Numbered from the stretch's first letter, positions 18,450 through 28,347 are shown. The stretch is 64,000 nucleotides of DNA from Streptomyces sp. NBC_01235 (GCF_035989285.1 NZ_CP108513.1:9114001-9178000), one strand, 5' to 3'. Notes: generated by a model not told the origin, from the letters alone. Numbers and translations: made by a program.

Positions 18450-18934
18450 GAGCGGTCTCCAGTGGTTCCTTCGGGCAGGGAATCGGCCAAGTAGGCGTCG
18501 AGGTCAGGGACTTCGGGCGCTTCGCGGGCGAGCATGTGCCGAACCCAGGCGTCCCGCTCGTGCAGGATCGGCGGCAGTTCCCAGACACAGCCGATCCAGG
18601 GGCGGTCGGGGACGACGAAGTGCGTGGGGACGTCGTCCGGACAGCCGAGCACCGGCTGGCCCGCGGCCGCGGCCCGGAAGTGCAGGACGTTGTCCCACAC
18701 CCAGCTGTACGCGTTGAGGTAGGCGCCGTCGTCACCGCCCCGGTGCAGGACGACGAACGTGGCCGGCGGCGTCCCGTCCGGCTCCGGCAGCAGCTCGGGG
18801 AGGATCGCGTACGCCGCCTTCTCCACCTCGGGCGCGATGCCCGCCGGGTCGGCGGTGACGTGGTAGCGCTTGATCCGCCGCCCCGCCACCTCGATCGGCG
18901 GGGGCACGGTCAGCAGTTTCTCGGTGAAGGCCAT
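18446..18934 (-). CDS. Conserved hypothetical protein
   Basis: 162 residues, first gene of a two-gene unit with the DUF1579-like gene (4-bp overlap). No family is recognised with confidence. The sequence is soluble with an RYHVTADPAG segment, TFVVLHRGGDDGAYLNAYSWV, and a WELPPILHERDAWVRHML region near the C-terminus. It starts 35 bp from the WYL regulator gene on the other strand, across a 27-bp palindrome, so it is probably regulated by that protein. Confidence 0.6.
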   Translation of the reverse strand: MAFTEKLLTVPPPIEVAGRRIKRYHVTADPAGIAPEVEKAAYAILPELLPEPDGTPPATFVVLHRGGDDGAYLNAYSWVWDNVLHFRAAAAGQPVLGCPDDVPTHFVVPDRPWIGCVWELPPILHERDAWVRHMLAREAPEVPDLDAYLADSLPEGTTGDRS

Positions 18935-18953
18935 GGGCAGGACGCTAGGCCCA

Positions 18954-18980
18954 CTTCACTGACACCATGTGTCAGTGAAG
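18954..18980. promoter_or_regulatory. Perfect 11-bp-arm palindrome at divergent starts (WYL operator candidate)
   Basis: CTTCACTGACA (18954-18964) and TGTCAGTGAAG (18970-18980) form a perfect inverted repeat with a 5-nt spacer. It lies between the conserved hypothetical gene and the WYL regulator gene and covers the regulator's start codon. Confidence 0.75.
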
Positions 18981-19943
18981 TCCAGCCGACTCGTTTCCAT
19001 CCTGCTTCTGCTCCAGACCCGGGGCCGGATGACGGCCGCCCAGCTCGCCGAGGAGCTGGAGGTGTCGGTGCGCACGGTCTACCGGGACGTGGAGGCGCTG
19101 GGTGCGGCGGGCGTTCCGCTGTACGGCGACGCCGGTCACGCGGGTGGCTACCGCCTGCTCGACGGATACCGTACCCGCCTCACGGGACTGACCGCCGACG
19201 AGGCGGAGGCCCTCTTCCTCGCCGGTGTCCCCGGCCCCGCCGCCCAGCTCGGCCTGGGTCCGGTCCTGGCCGCGGCCCAGCTGAAGGTGCGCGCCGCGCT
19301 GCCGCCGGAGCTACGGGTACACGCGGACCGGATCAGCGGCCGCTTCCACCTGGACGCGCCCGGCTGGTACACGGACGCGGGCGCGGATGACGTGCCCTAT
19401 CTGTCCGCGGTCGCCGACGCGGCATGGAACAACAGGATCCTGCACATCGTGTACCGGCGTTGGCGCGAGCCCACCGACGTCGAACGCCGGCTCGAACCCT
19501 ACGGTCTGGTGCTGAAGGCAGGCCGCTGGTACGTCGTCGCCGGCCCCGGCCCGCGCACCTTCCGTATCGACCAGATCCTCGAACTCGACACCTCCGAGGA
19601 GGAGTTCACCCGGCCGGCCGACTTCGACCTGGCCGCCTACTGGGCGGCGTACCAACGCGGCTTCCAGCAACGGCTGTACAGGGACAAGGCGAAGGCGGTG
19701 GTCCGGCTGGCGCCGGGGGTCACGCTCGCCCGCGCGACAAGGCTCAACGGGCCTTCGGATGAAGGCGGTTGGACGGTGATGACGGTCCCCATCGAGTCCG
19801 TCGAGCACGCCCACGCCGAATTCCTGCGCCTGGGCGCGGACATCGAGGTGCTCCAACCGCCGGAGCTGCGTGAGCGGATCGCCCGGACCGTGACGGAACT
19901 GGCCGCCCGATACGGCAACCCGCCCGCTTATGGCGGCAACTGA
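18975..19943 (+). CDS. WYL-domain HTH regulator (YafY-like)
   Basis: 322 residues from GTG 18975 (GTG 18969 adds two residues). The N-terminal winged helix-turn-helix (SRLVSILLLLQTRGRMTAA, then EELEVSVRTVYRDVEAL and GGYRLLDGYRT) is typical of the DeoR-like/HTH_11 subgroup, and the WYL domain follows (IVYRRW, RLEPYGLVLKAGRWYVVAG, FRIDQILEL), with a C-terminal WCX extension. WYL domains bind nucleotide- or nucleic-acid-like ligands. The start lies inside a perfect palindrome with no separate ribosome site, so the mRNA may be leaderless and autoregulated. The likely target is the divergent two-gene unit ending at 17895. Confidence 0.92.
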   Translation: MKSSRLVSILLLLQTRGRMTAAQLAEELEVSVRTVYRDVEALGAAGVPLYGDAGHAGGYRLLDGYRTRLTGLTADEAEALFLAGVPGPAAQLGLGPVLAAAQLKVRAALPPELRVHADRISGRFHLDAPGWYTDAGADDVPYLSAVADAAWNNRILHIVYRRWREPTDVERRLEPYGLVLKAGRWYVVAGPGPRTFRIDQILELDTSEEEFTRPADFDLAAYWAAYQRGFQQRLYRDKAKAVVRLAPGVTLARATRLNGPSDEGGWTVMTVPIESVEHAHAEFLRLGADIEVLQPPELRERIARTVTELAARYGNPPAYGGN

Positions 19944-19983
19944 AGGTACGGAACCCGTCCGTCCCTCCCGGGAGGTACGTCTC

Positions 19984-21873
19984 GTGCAGCACCCGCACCC
20001 GCACTCGCATCCGCCCAGGCACCGCAGACGAAGGGTCGTCCTCTCCGCGCTGGCCGCCGTCACGGCCCTGGTCGGCGCCGGACTGACCACGCTCGCCACC
20101 GGCACGGCCGAGGCCGCCACGGCCCGCCAGGTGGAGGCCCTCGACCGGGGCGTCGTCAGCGTGCACACCGACAGCGGCAACCTGGTCAGCTGGCGCTGGC
20201 TCGGCACCGATCCCGACAGCGTCTCCTTCAACGTCTACCGGGCCGGCACGAAGGTGAACGCGACCCCGATCACCGGCTCCACGAACTACTTCCACTCCGG
20301 CGCCCCGGCCCAGGCCGACTACACCGTCCGCGCCATCGTCAACGGCGTCGAACAGGCCGACTCGGTCCACGCGATCCAGTTCCGCACCGGCTACAAGGAC
20401 GTGCCCATCACTGCGCCGGCCGGCGGCACGACCCCGGACGGCGTCGCCTACACCTACGAGGCCAACGACGCCTCCGTCGGAGACCTGGACGGCGACGGCG
20501 CCCTGGACATCGTCCTGAAGTGGCAGCCTACGAACGCCAAGGACAACTCGCAGTCCGGCTACACCGGCAACACGATCGTCGACGGCGTCAAGCTGGACGG
20601 CACCCGCCTGTGGCGCGTCGACCTGGGCCGCAACATCCGCTCCGGCGCCCACTACACGCAGTTCCAGGTGTACGACTACGACGGCGACGGCAAGGCCGAG
20701 GTCGCCATGAAGACGGCCGACGCCACGGTGGACGGCACGGGCACGGTGATCGGCAGTTCGTCGGCCGACTACCGCAACTCCAGCGGCTATGTGCTGTCCG
20801 GCCCCGAGTACCTGACCATGTTCAACGGCCAGACCGGCAAGGCGATGCAGTCCGTCGACTACGTCCCGGCCCGCGGCACGGTCTCGTCCTGGGGCGACTC
20901 CTACGGAAACCGTGTCGACCGCTTCCTTGCCGGAACCGCTTACCTGGACGGTTCCCGGCCCTCGCTGATCATGGCACGCGGTTACTACACGCGTACCGTG
21001 ATCGCCGCCTGGGACTGGCGCGGCGGCGCCTTCACCCGTCGCTGGACCTTCGACACCAGCTCCTCCACCAACACAGGCAAGGGCTACGACGGCCAGGGCT
21101 CGCACAGCCTCTCCGTCGGGGACGTCGACGGCGACGGCAAGGACGAGATCGTCTACGGCGCGATGGCGGTCGACGACAATGGAAACGGCCTGTGGACGAC
21201 CAAGACAGGGCACGGCGACGCCCAGCACCTCGGCGACCTCGACCCCTCCCACGCCGGCCTGGAGTACTTCAAGGTCTCGGAGTCGAGCAGCCAGCCGGCC
21301 GAGCTGTACATCGACCCGGCCGACGGGACCGTCAACTGGAAGCTCGCCGCCTGCTGTGACAACGGCCGCGGTGTCGCCGGTGACGTCTGGGCGGGCAACG
21401 ACGGAGCCGAGGTCTGGTCCGCATCCGACTCCTCCATCCGCGACGAGGCGGGCGCGACAAAGGGCCGGGAACCGTCTTCCGTCAATTTCCTGTCCTGGTG
21501 GGACGCAGACACCACCCGCGAACTCCTCGACAGCACCCACATCGACAAGTACGGCACGTCCTCGGACACCCGCCTGCTGACCGGCTCGGGCGTCCACTCC
21601 AACAACAGCACCAAGGCGACCCCGTCCCTGTCCGGCGACATCCTCGGCGACTGGCGCGAGGAGGTCGTCTGGCCGACCAGCGACAACACGGCACTGCGCA
21701 TCTACTCGACGCCGTACGAGACGACGACGAGGATCACGACCCTCCTGCACGACACGATGTACCGCACGGGACTGGCCTGGCAGAACACCGCGTACAACCA
21801 GCCGCCGCACCCGAGCTTCTTCATCGGCAACGGGATGGCCACGGCGCCCAGGCCGATTGTGTACACCCCCTGA
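19984..21873 (+). CDS. Secreted rhamnogalacturonan lyase, PL11 family
   Basis: 629 residues from GTG 19984, chosen over upstream starts because GGGAGG sits 8 nt away. An Arg-rich N-terminus and hydrophobic helix ending ATGTAEA form a signal peptide. The mature protein opens RQVEALDRGVVSV and carries many calcium-binding loops (DLDGDGALDI, DYDGDGKAEV, DVDGDGKDEI) of the eight-bladed propeller of PL11 YesW/YesX-type lyases, which cut rhamnogalacturonan I by beta-elimination. No carbohydrate-binding module is attached. A 9-bp-stem terminator follows. Together with the neighbouring cellulases it points to plant cell wall degradation. Confidence 0.92.
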   Translation: MQHPHPHSHPPRHRRRRVVLSALAAVTALVGAGLTTLATGTAEAATARQVEALDRGVVSVHTDSGNLVSWRWLGTDPDSVSFNVYRAGTKVNATPITGSTNYFHSGAPAQADYTVRAIVNGVEQADSVHAIQFRTGYKDVPITAPAGGTTPDGVAYTYEANDASVGDLDGDGALDIVLKWQPTNAKDNSQSGYTGNTIVDGVKLDGTRLWRVDLGRNIRSGAHYTQFQVYDYDGDGKAEVAMKTADATVDGTGTVIGSSSADYRNSSGYVLSGPEYLTMFNGQTGKAMQSVDYVPARGTVSSWGDSYGNRVDRFLAGTAYLDGSRPSLIMARGYYTRTVIAAWDWRGGAFTRRWTFDTSSSTNTGKGYDGQGSHSLSVGDVDGDGKDEIVYGAMAVDDNGNGLWTTKTGHGDAQHLGDLDPSHAGLEYFKVSESSSQPAELYIDPADGTVNWKLAACCDNGRGVAGDVWAGNDGAEVWSASDSSIRDEAGATKGREPSSVNFLSWWDADTTRELLDSTHIDKYGTSSDTRLLTGSGVHSNNSTKATPSLSGDILGDWREEVVWPTSDNTALRIYSTPYETTTRITTLLHDTMYRTGLAWQNTAYNQPPHPSFFIGNGMATAPRPIVYTP

Positions 21874-21885
21874 CGCGGGCGTGAC

Positions 21886-21915
21886 GAGGCCCCGCCCGAG
21901 GTCGGACGGGGCCTC
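21886..21915 (+). terminator. Hairpin after the PL11 lyase gene
   Basis: GAGGCCCCG (21886-21894) pairs with CGGGGCCTC (21907-21915), 12-nt loop, 12 nt after the lyase stop and just before the convergent small gene's stop. It can act in both directions. Confidence 0.75.
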
Positions 21916-21935
21916 TTCGCGGTCCGTGCGGTAGG

Positions 21936-22277
21936 TCAGTTCAGGGCCTTGGGCACGTTCCCGTAGAACTGGATGGAGGGCCATCCATGAGAGGTGAGCA
22001 GCTCGTTGATGGAGTTGGCGACATCCAGCGCGGTGACGTCCTGCGCCGTCGACCCGGGCATCATGTCGATGGTGAAGGTCACGCTGATGGACCCCTCTTC
22101 CGGGCCCGGCGGGGTGACACCACGGAACTGGACGTTGTAGCCCCACGCCGGGGTCGACTCGTCCGCCTGCTCGGTGACTTCACTCTCCTCGGCCTGGGCC
22201 GAGCCGGCGGACGCGAGGACCGCGCCTGCCGCCGCCGAACTCGAATAGCCCAGCAGGGCACGTCTGGACACTCCCAT
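21936..22277 (-). CDS. Small Tat-signal secreted protein of unknown function
   Basis: 113 residues from ATG 22277, which follows GGGAGGGG; the frame is open further upstream but this start gives a clean twin-arginine signal (SRRALLGYSSSAAAGAVL) ending SAQA. The mature part is ~80 residues and acidic (EESEVTEQADES), with a C-terminal domain ISVTFTIDMMPG, then LTSHGWPSIQFYG. No family is recognised. It lies between the PL11 lyase (convergent) and the xyloglucanase gene (same strand, ending at 22385) and could be exported together with the wall-degrading enzymes. Confidence 0.65.
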   Translation of the reverse strand: MGVSRRALLGYSSSAAAGAVLASAGSAQAEESEVTEQADESTPAWGYNVQFRGVTPPGPEEGSISVTFTIDMMPGSTAQDVTALDVANSINELLTSHGWPSIQFYGNVPKALN

Positions 22278-22384
22278 GTTCCCCTCCCAGCTCTCCTGCC
22301 TCCTGGGTGGAGGCAGGATCGATCGTATGAGCGAGAACTCGGTCGTGGAGCTGAACGAGATCATCCGGTTGACCGGTGCCGGGC

Positions 22385-25057
22385 TCAGCTCACCGTGCAG
22401 TTCTGGTCACCGAGCTTGAATGCCGTCGGCTTCGCGTTCGTGCCCGACCAACTTCCCGTGAAGCCGAAGCTGACGGACGAGCCGGCCCCCACGTTGGCGT
22501 TCCAGCTGATGTTCTTCGCCGTCACCGTCGAACCCGACTGTGTGTAGTCGGCGTTCCAGAGCTGAGAGACGGTCTGGCCGCCCGCGAACGCCCAGTTGAG
22601 ACTCCAGCCGGACCACGCGCTCGTGCCCGTGTTGGCCAGCTTGACGTCCGCCTGGAAGCCGCCCGACCACTGGTTGGTGATGGTGTACGTCACCGCGCAG
22701 GCGCCCGTCGGGGTGGGTGTGGGGTCCGTACCCCCGTCACCGCCGCCGCTGCCGCCGCCGCTCGTGTCGGAGGTGTCGCCGTAGACGACACCGCGGCCGT
22801 TGGTCGAGACGTACACCCGGCCGTAGACGCGCGGGTCGCCGGTGATCGCCCCGCCCGTCCAACCCCACCGGTGGGCATCGTCGTTGATACGGGTCCACGT
22901 CGCGCCTTTGTCCGTCGAGCGGAAGATGCCGCGGACACCGGCGATCTTCGCGCTGGTGTACAGGGTCTGGTACGACGCCCCCGTCGCCGCCTTGCCGAAG
23001 CCGATCGTGTCGGCCTGCTCGACGGTCGACAGCTTGGTGAACGTCGCGCCGGAGTCGGTGGAGTGCCACAGCCCGTACGCGCCGTCGGTCGCCCCGCCCG
23101 CCAGCCAGACATCGCCCTTGACGCCGGGCAGTGCCTTGAAGCGCACGCTGTCCCCGCTGGGCAGGCCGGTCGCCGCGGACGGGGTGAAGGTGGCGCCGCC
23201 GTCCGAACTGACGTAGAACTTCCCTGACTTGAAGCCGTAGAACGTCTTGGGATCGACCCGGTCCGACTCGACGATCGCGCCGGCCGGGATCCCGCTCGAC
23301 GCCGACCACGACGTACCGAAACCGGCTGTGTACTGAACACCGGTGCCCGCCGGGCTCCACACGAAGCGGCTGCCGTCCGCCGCCGAGGCGACCGTACCGC
23401 CGCCGCTGACCCCCGAAGGGTCGGTCCCCGCGAACCAGTTGGCGCCGTTGTCCGTGGAGAACGCCACATGCGGGCCCGAATCCAGATTGCCGACGCGCAC
23501 CACGGTGTTCGGGTTCGTCTCGGCATAGTCCAGGCTGGTCGTCGAGGTGAAGTTCGGCGAGGTGTACATCATCGACGGCACCTTGGTCAGGTCCGTGTGG
23601 CGGAAGCCGCCGATGTCGCCGAGCGCGCTGAGCAGCGGGGCGCCGGACGGGGGAGAGGCGAGGTCGAGGACCGCCGTCTCCTCCAGTCCCTGCACCATCG
23701 GCTTGACGGTGAACTGGCCTCCGCTGTCCCAGTTGGCCAGGTTATCCGTGCCGTAGAGCGTCGCGCCCGTCCCGTACATCATGCGGCTGGAGTTGAACGG
23801 GTCGATCTCCAACGCCTCGGTCATCCAGCCGAGTTTGGGAGTCTGTTCCGGCGGCGACGGGTTGGCGCCCCAGGTCAGCCACGGCGACGAGGAGACGTCC
23901 ATGGTGAACCGGTTCGAGCGGTTGGGATAGGAGGTGTAGTCCCACGCCTTCGTCCAGGTGCCGCCGCTGTCCGTGGAGCGGAAGATCTGCGTGTCCGGCC
24001 ACCAGGAACTGTAGGCGGTGGCCATGACCGTGCCGGGCTTCTGCCGGTCGACCGTCAGCCCGCTGAAGCCGTAGTACGTGTCGGCCTCCGCCACCGGGCT
24101 GATGTCCGTCCAGGTCCCCGTCGTCGTCGCGTACCGCCACAGCCTGCCCTTGCCGCCGTCGTACGGACCGCCCTTGTCGCTGTACGCGATATACAGATAT
24201 CCGTTGACGGTATCCAGTACACCCTTGTGTGCCAGGTATCCCGTCGGCTGCCCGGCCAGCCGCGTCCAGGTCGCCCCCGCGTCCGTCGAGCGGTACACCG
24301 CGTTGTCCTTGTCGGCCACCCCGACGTAGATCGTCTTCGTCGCGTTGCCGGACGTACCCGTGGACTCGTCGAACGTGACCCAGACGATGCCCTGGTTGTC
24401 GGACGCGTACCCGCTCGTGTCGGCCGGGTCCTGCTGGTAGTTGCCGACGTTGGGGAAGTTCGTCACCTGCGACCAGGTGACACCCGAGTCCGTCGACCGC
24501 CACAGCCCCTTCCCGCTCGGCGCGCCCAGATACAGCACGCTGTTCCTGTTCGGGTCGACCGCGAGGCGCTCACCCATGCCCCGGCCGGGCATGTTGCCGC
24601 CCAGCTTGAACGGCAGGTCGGTCTTCTGCCAGCTCGCGCCCCGGTCGGCGGAACGCAGCACCGCCCCGTTGCCCGGGTCCCAGCTGTTGGTGTACGTGCC
24701 GACCGCCGCGTACACCTTGTTCGGGTCGACGGAGTCGGAGGCCAGGCTCGCCACGCCCGTGTGGCCCCAGTCCGCCCAGCCGACCGAGTCCAGCAACGGC
24801 GTCCACGTCTTGCTCGACTCCTGCCAGCGATACGCGCCGCCGATGTCGGTGCGCGCGTAGGCGAGGTTCTTCTCCTTGCGGTTGAAGACGATGCCCGGCA
24901 CGAAGCCGCCACCGTCGATCCGGGCGTTCTTCCAGGTGTACGACTCTGCGGCCAGTGTGGCCTTCGGGCTGCCGTCCGCGGCCAGCACGGGCGGGCTGCC
25001 CGCTATCAGGCCGGCGGCGAGCGCCAGTACGGCCGTGAGGATGCGGGTTCTTCGCAC
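22385..25057 (-). CDS. Secreted xyloglucanase, GH74 with C-terminal CBM2
   Basis: 890 residues from GTG 25057 with GAGGAAGGA upstream. A signal peptide (LTAVLALAAGLIAG, cleaved after VLAA) leads into a GH74 double seven-bladed propeller with repeated BNR/Asp-box motifs (STDSGVTWSQV, STDAGATWTRL, STDSGGTWTKA, STDSGATFTKL, STDKGATWTRI). The opening YTWKNARIDGGGFVPGIVFN is diagnostic. After a short Thr/Pro/Gly linker comes a CBM2 module (CAVTYTITNQWSGGFQADV to the final Cys). It cleaves xyloglucan backbone. No CebR box is visible upstream; instead three 16-bp repeats lie within about 85 bp of its start. Confidence 0.95.
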   Translation of the reverse strand: MRRTRILTAVLALAAGLIAGSPPVLAADGSPKATLAAESYTWKNARIDGGGFVPGIVFNRKEKNLAYARTDIGGAYRWQESSKTWTPLLDSVGWADWGHTGVASLASDSVDPNKVYAAVGTYTNSWDPGNGAVLRSADRGASWQKTDLPFKLGGNMPGRGMGERLAVDPNRNSVLYLGAPSGKGLWRSTDSGVTWSQVTNFPNVGNYQQDPADTSGYASDNQGIVWVTFDESTGTSGNATKTIYVGVADKDNAVYRSTDAGATWTRLAGQPTGYLAHKGVLDTVNGYLYIAYSDKGGPYDGGKGRLWRYATTTGTWTDISPVAEADTYYGFSGLTVDRQKPGTVMATAYSSWWPDTQIFRSTDSGGTWTKAWDYTSYPNRSNRFTMDVSSSPWLTWGANPSPPEQTPKLGWMTEALEIDPFNSSRMMYGTGATLYGTDNLANWDSGGQFTVKPMVQGLEETAVLDLASPPSGAPLLSALGDIGGFRHTDLTKVPSMMYTSPNFTSTTSLDYAETNPNTVVRVGNLDSGPHVAFSTDNGANWFAGTDPSGVSGGGTVASAADGSRFVWSPAGTGVQYTAGFGTSWSASSGIPAGAIVESDRVDPKTFYGFKSGKFYVSSDGGATFTPSAATGLPSGDSVRFKALPGVKGDVWLAGGATDGAYGLWHSTDSGATFTKLSTVEQADTIGFGKAATGASYQTLYTSAKIAGVRGIFRSTDKGATWTRINDDAHRWGWTGGAITGDPRVYGRVYVSTNGRGVVYGDTSDTSGGGSGGGDGGTDPTPTPTGACAVTYTITNQWSGGFQADVKLANTGTSAWSGWSLNWAFAGGQTVSQLWNADYTQSGSTVTAKNISWNANVGAGSSVSFGFTGSWSGTNAKPTAFKLGDQNCTVS

Positions 25058-25093
25058 GGTGGGGGTCCTTCCTCGCTAAGCCATGTGGGAGGA

Positions 25094-25141
25094 GATCGGT
25101 GCGGGAGGTGATCGGTGCGGGAGGAAAACGGTGCGGGGGAA
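25094..25141. repeat. Three 16-bp direct repeats upstream of the GH74 gene
   Basis: GATCGGTGCGGGAGGT (25094-25109), GATCGGTGCGGGAGGA (25110-25125) and AAACGGTGCGGGGGAA (25126-25141) are contiguous. They lie 37-84 bp upstream of the GH74 start on its coding strand. Confidence 0.85.
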
Positions 25142-25157
25142 ACGGGACGTGCGACTG

Positions 25158-25192
25158 CCGGGCGGCCCCCTGTGCGGGTGGGGGCCGCCCGG
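25158..25192 (-). terminator. Strong hairpin terminator between GH48 and GH74 genes
   Basis: A perfect 13-bp stem: CCGGGCGGCCCCC (25158-25170) with GGGGGCCGCCCGG (25180-25192), 9-nt loop. It lies 165 nt downstream of the GH48 stop on the same strand. Confidence 0.85.
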
Positions 25193-25274
25193 CCTGGGCC
25201 CCGTCGTCAGGTGACGGGGCCGCGTACGCGAAGCTTCAGGCGCTCCCGAGAGGCGGTGCCGGCCCCGCGCCCGA

Positions 25275-25320
25275 TAGGGGCGCGGGGAACTGCGCGACCA
25301 GCCGCAGCCGGCCCGCAGCT
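25275..25320. repeat. Resembles a dispersed streptomycete intergenic repeat
   Basis: The segment AGGGGCGCGGGGAACTGCGC at 25276-25295 and the following GACCAGCCGCAGCCGGCCCG look like a dispersed sequence I recall occurring repeatedly between genes in Streptomyces genomes. This is recognition from memory, not a search result. Confidence 0.5.
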
Positions 25321-25356
25321 CAAGTACCGCCCGACCCGCGGAGCGCCTGGCGGGGG

Positions 25357-28272
25357 CTATTCGAGAAGCTCCGCGTACGAACCCATGGCCAGGGCGATGT
25401 CCGCCTGGGCCCAGAAGCGGTGGTACGTGAACACGGGTGCGGCTCCGCCCGCGAGGTAGCTCTCGATCTTCGACCAGGCCGGGTCGTTCTTGTAGAAGGA
25501 CCGCAGCGAGGCGAAGGTCGAGGAGGAGCTGATCGTGTCGCCGTTCGGCATCTTGCCGCTGAAGCCGCTCGGGACGTACACGCCGTCGTCGAAGCGGTTG
25601 TAGTCGGCGCGGGTCTCGGGGACCGCGATGCCCAGGGCGTCCTGGTTGTTGGTCCACATGCCGTCCAGGAGCGCCTTGGCGGTCGTCTTCGCCTCCGTGT
25701 CACCGGACTTGGCGGCGTAGTACGTCAGGGTCTTGGCGTACGCGGCCGCCACGCCGACGTCGTTGGTGTAGTCGGCGACGGTGACGTGAAGTCCCGTGTT
25801 GGCACCGGGACTTGACGCGTTCCAGGTGTCGGGCTGGCCCGACCACTGGAGGGTGGAGGGGATCAGGAAGGTGCCGTCCGGGTTGATCGTGGTCTTGGAC
25901 AGCGCCCAGTCCACCCACTTGTCGAGGACCGCCTTGGCGCTCGCGTTCCCCGTCTGCTGGTAGTACTCGGCGACCCGCTCCATGGACCACGCCTGGAAGC
26001 CGAACCACTGGTTGGACGGCGGGTCGTGGTAGACGGGCTGCTGGTCGTAGTACATGCCGTAGAACGTCGACGTGCCGGACGGAGGAGTCGCGTAGCGGCC
26101 CGCCCAACTGTTCGTCGCACCGCCCGCGATGGCGCCCTCGCTGGACTGGAGCCAGCGGTAGAACTCCAGCTGCCGGGTCAGGGACTTGGCCCAATCCGCC
26201 TGTCCCGTCGCCGACTTGGGCTTCAGGTCCGCGTAACTGCTCAGCGCGTAGGCGGCCAGCGGGTTCTGGTAGCCGCCGTGGGTGTGGCTGGAGCCGATGC
26301 GCCAGGCCCAGCCGGCGCTGGTGTCCGTGGCGCCGCCCCAGGCGTAGTACCAGGAGAGCAGATAGTGCGAGGCGTCCTTGCCGGTGCCGGCCGCGCAGGC
26401 GGTCGGTCCGACGCAGTTGCCGATCTTCTTGAAGTACTTGTCGTACATCGCGTAGCGCAGGTAGTCGCCCATCTTCGCGGCCTTGCCGACGGCCGCGGAC
26501 ACGTCACTGCCCTTGCCCTGAGCCTTGGCCCAGATGTCCGCCCAGTACGCGGCCTGGACGACCCGTGCGTCGGCGTCGGGGGCGTTGGTGAACTTCCACT
26601 GCTTGGCGTACGAGGAGTCACCGGTGAACAGGTCCAGGTATCCGTTCGTGCCGCCGTACTTGAAGGCGTCGCAGGTCGGCTGCGGAACCGTCTCCCACAC
26701 CGATTCCTGCGCACCGCGCTGGAAGGTGTTGATGTACGACGGGCCGGTGTCCGTCGGACCGGCCTCGCACTTGCCGGGCGCGTTGCCGTAGCCGTAGGTG
26801 TTGTCGACGTCCTGCAGCCAGTGCATACCGTAGACGTCGTCCGTGCCGTATGCGGTCTTCAGTTCACCGGCTATGGGATCCGATCCCACGGACACACCGG
26901 TGTCCAGCTTCGCCGGATACTCGTTCGGAGTGTCCAGCTCGGGTGCGTACGTCGCCGGCTTCGACGCGTTGTAGAACGAGTTCGTCGGCTGGTCGGCGTG
27001 GGTGGGGATCATGTACTTCTCCATGATGTCCCAGGCGCCGTTGAACTTGGTCCAGTCGCCGGTGATCTTCCCGTACATCGCCTGCAGCCAGAGAAGGTAG
27101 CTGTAGGCCTCCGACGTGGTCTCGTGCCCCTGGTCCGGGGCTTCGACGATCAGCGTCTCGACCGAGTGGTACGGGATGCCCTCGGGGGAGAAGTAACCGT
27201 TTGCCGGGTTGGTGATCTTGCCGTAGAGGTCGAGGAACCGGGCGTCGTACGCCTTGGTGCCCGCGATCTCGGTGGCCGTGACCGAGGCCTTCGCGTGTCC
27301 GGTCGCCGTCGACTCGAAGGTCGCGGCGCCCGTTCCGGAGGCGTTGGCCGTGATGGTCACGTTCTGGGCGGTGCTCCAGTTCGACGGCGTGAAGGTGAGG
27401 CTCGCGCCGCCCGTCACCGTCAGACCCGTGTTTCCGGTGGTGCGGGCGGTCGTGACGGTCACATTGGCCGACGGCTGGGTCGACAGCTTCAGCGAGTAGG
27501 TACCCGTCTTGCCCTGCTGCACGGCCAGTTGGTTCGTGGAGGCGACCACGGCCGGTCCCGAGGCGACCGTGATGCCGACCGGGGTCGACGACGCCGACGC
27601 GCCCAGACTGTCGTAGGCCTTGGCGACCAGGGAGTGACTGCCCACGGACAACCCTGAAGCGGACAGGGAGTACGGCGAGCTCGTGTCCGTGCCCAGCAGG
27701 GTCGTGTCGTCGTAGAACTCGATCTTGGAGATCGTCGCGTTGTCGGCGGCCGCGGCGGTCGCCGCGAGCGGCACCGCGTCCCCCTGCGTGTAGACGGCGC
27801 CCGCGGCCGGGCTGGTCAGCACCGTGACCGGCGGCTGATGCGCGCCGACGCAGGCGGTGCCGTTGACCGCGAAACTCGCGGGAGCGGCGTTCGTGCCGCT
27901 GTAGGTGAACTGCGCACCCGTGGTGACCGCCGCGCCGGCGGCGACCGTCGCGTTGTACGAGGCGTTGTTCACCGTGATCTGCTGACCGGACTGCGACCAG
28001 CTGCCGTTCCAGCCGTTGGTCAGCTTCTGGTTGCCCGCGTAGGAGTACGTCAGGGCCCAGCCGCTGATCGGGTCGGTGCCGCGGTTGGTGAGGGTCAGAT
28101 CCGCGGTGAACCCGGAGCCCCAGTCATTGGTCTTGTAGTCCACGCTGCACTGAAGTGCCGCCGCCTGGGCGGGAGTCGTGCTCGTGCTCAGCATGGCGAA
28201 GGGAAGCGCGAGGGCCGCCACGACGGCGGTCCACAGGCGCCGCGTCCCGCGACGTCTGCGTGAGGGATCCAT
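25357..28272 (-). CDS. Secreted reducing-end cellobiohydrolase, GH48 with N-terminal CBM2
   Basis: 971 residues from ATG 28272 behind AAGGAGGAA. Order: signal peptide (to PAQAA), CBM2 ([18 protein letters not shown] to VNGTACVG), an Ig-like/Big module ([19 protein letters not shown] to ~residue 235), a second beta-sandwich module, then the GH48 catalytic domain from about [20 protein letters not shown]. The GH48 acid glutamate region [13 protein letters not shown] is intact. GH48 enzymes release cellobiose processively from reducing ends and are a marker of true cellulolytic bacteria. A perfect CebR operator lies 61 bp upstream of the start. Confidence 0.96.
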   Translation of the reverse strand: MDPSRRRRGTRRLWTAVVAALALPFAMLSTSTTPAQAAALQCSVDYKTNDWGSGFTADLTLTNRGTDPISGWALTYSYAGNQKLTNGWNGSWSQSGQQITVNNASYNATVAAGAAVTTGAQFTYSGTNAAPASFAVNGTACVGAHQPPVTVLTSPAAGAVYTQGDAVPLAATAAAADNATISKIEFYDDTTLLGTDTSSPYSLSASGLSVGSHSLVAKAYDSLGASASSTPVGITVASGPAVVASTNQLAVQQGKTGTYSLKLSTQPSANVTVTTARTTGNTGLTVTGGASLTFTPSNWSTAQNVTITANASGTGAATFESTATGHAKASVTATEIAGTKAYDARFLDLYGKITNPANGYFSPEGIPYHSVETLIVEAPDQGHETTSEAYSYLLWLQAMYGKITGDWTKFNGAWDIMEKYMIPTHADQPTNSFYNASKPATYAPELDTPNEYPAKLDTGVSVGSDPIAGELKTAYGTDDVYGMHWLQDVDNTYGYGNAPGKCEAGPTDTGPSYINTFQRGAQESVWETVPQPTCDAFKYGGTNGYLDLFTGDSSYAKQWKFTNAPDADARVVQAAYWADIWAKAQGKGSDVSAAVGKAAKMGDYLRYAMYDKYFKKIGNCVGPTACAAGTGKDASHYLLSWYYAWGGATDTSAGWAWRIGSSHTHGGYQNPLAAYALSSYADLKPKSATGQADWAKSLTRQLEFYRWLQSSEGAIAGGATNSWAGRYATPPSGTSTFYGMYYDQQPVYHDPPSNQWFGFQAWSMERVAEYYQQTGNASAKAVLDKWVDWALSKTTINPDGTFLIPSTLQWSGQPDTWNASSPGANTGLHVTVADYTNDVGVAAAYAKTLTYYAAKSGDTEAKTTAKALLDGMWTNNQDALGIAVPETRADYNRFDDGVYVPSGFSGKMPNGDTISSSSTFASLRSFYKNDPAWSKIESYLAGGAAPVFTYHRFWAQADIALAMGSYAELLE

Positions 28273-28333
28273 GATGCTGGTTCCTCCTTGCGGCTCGGAG
28301 AAGTGGGGGGAGGAGCAACAAGCCTTGAACCAG

Positions 28334-28347
28334 TGGGAGCGCTCCCA
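28334..28347. promoter_or_regulatory. CebR operator, perfect palindrome
   Basis: TGGGAGCGCTCCCA matches the published CebR 14-bp consensus exactly. It lies 61 bp upstream of the GH48 start. CebR is the LacI-family cellobiose-responsive repressor of cellulase genes in Streptomyces. Confidence 0.93.
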
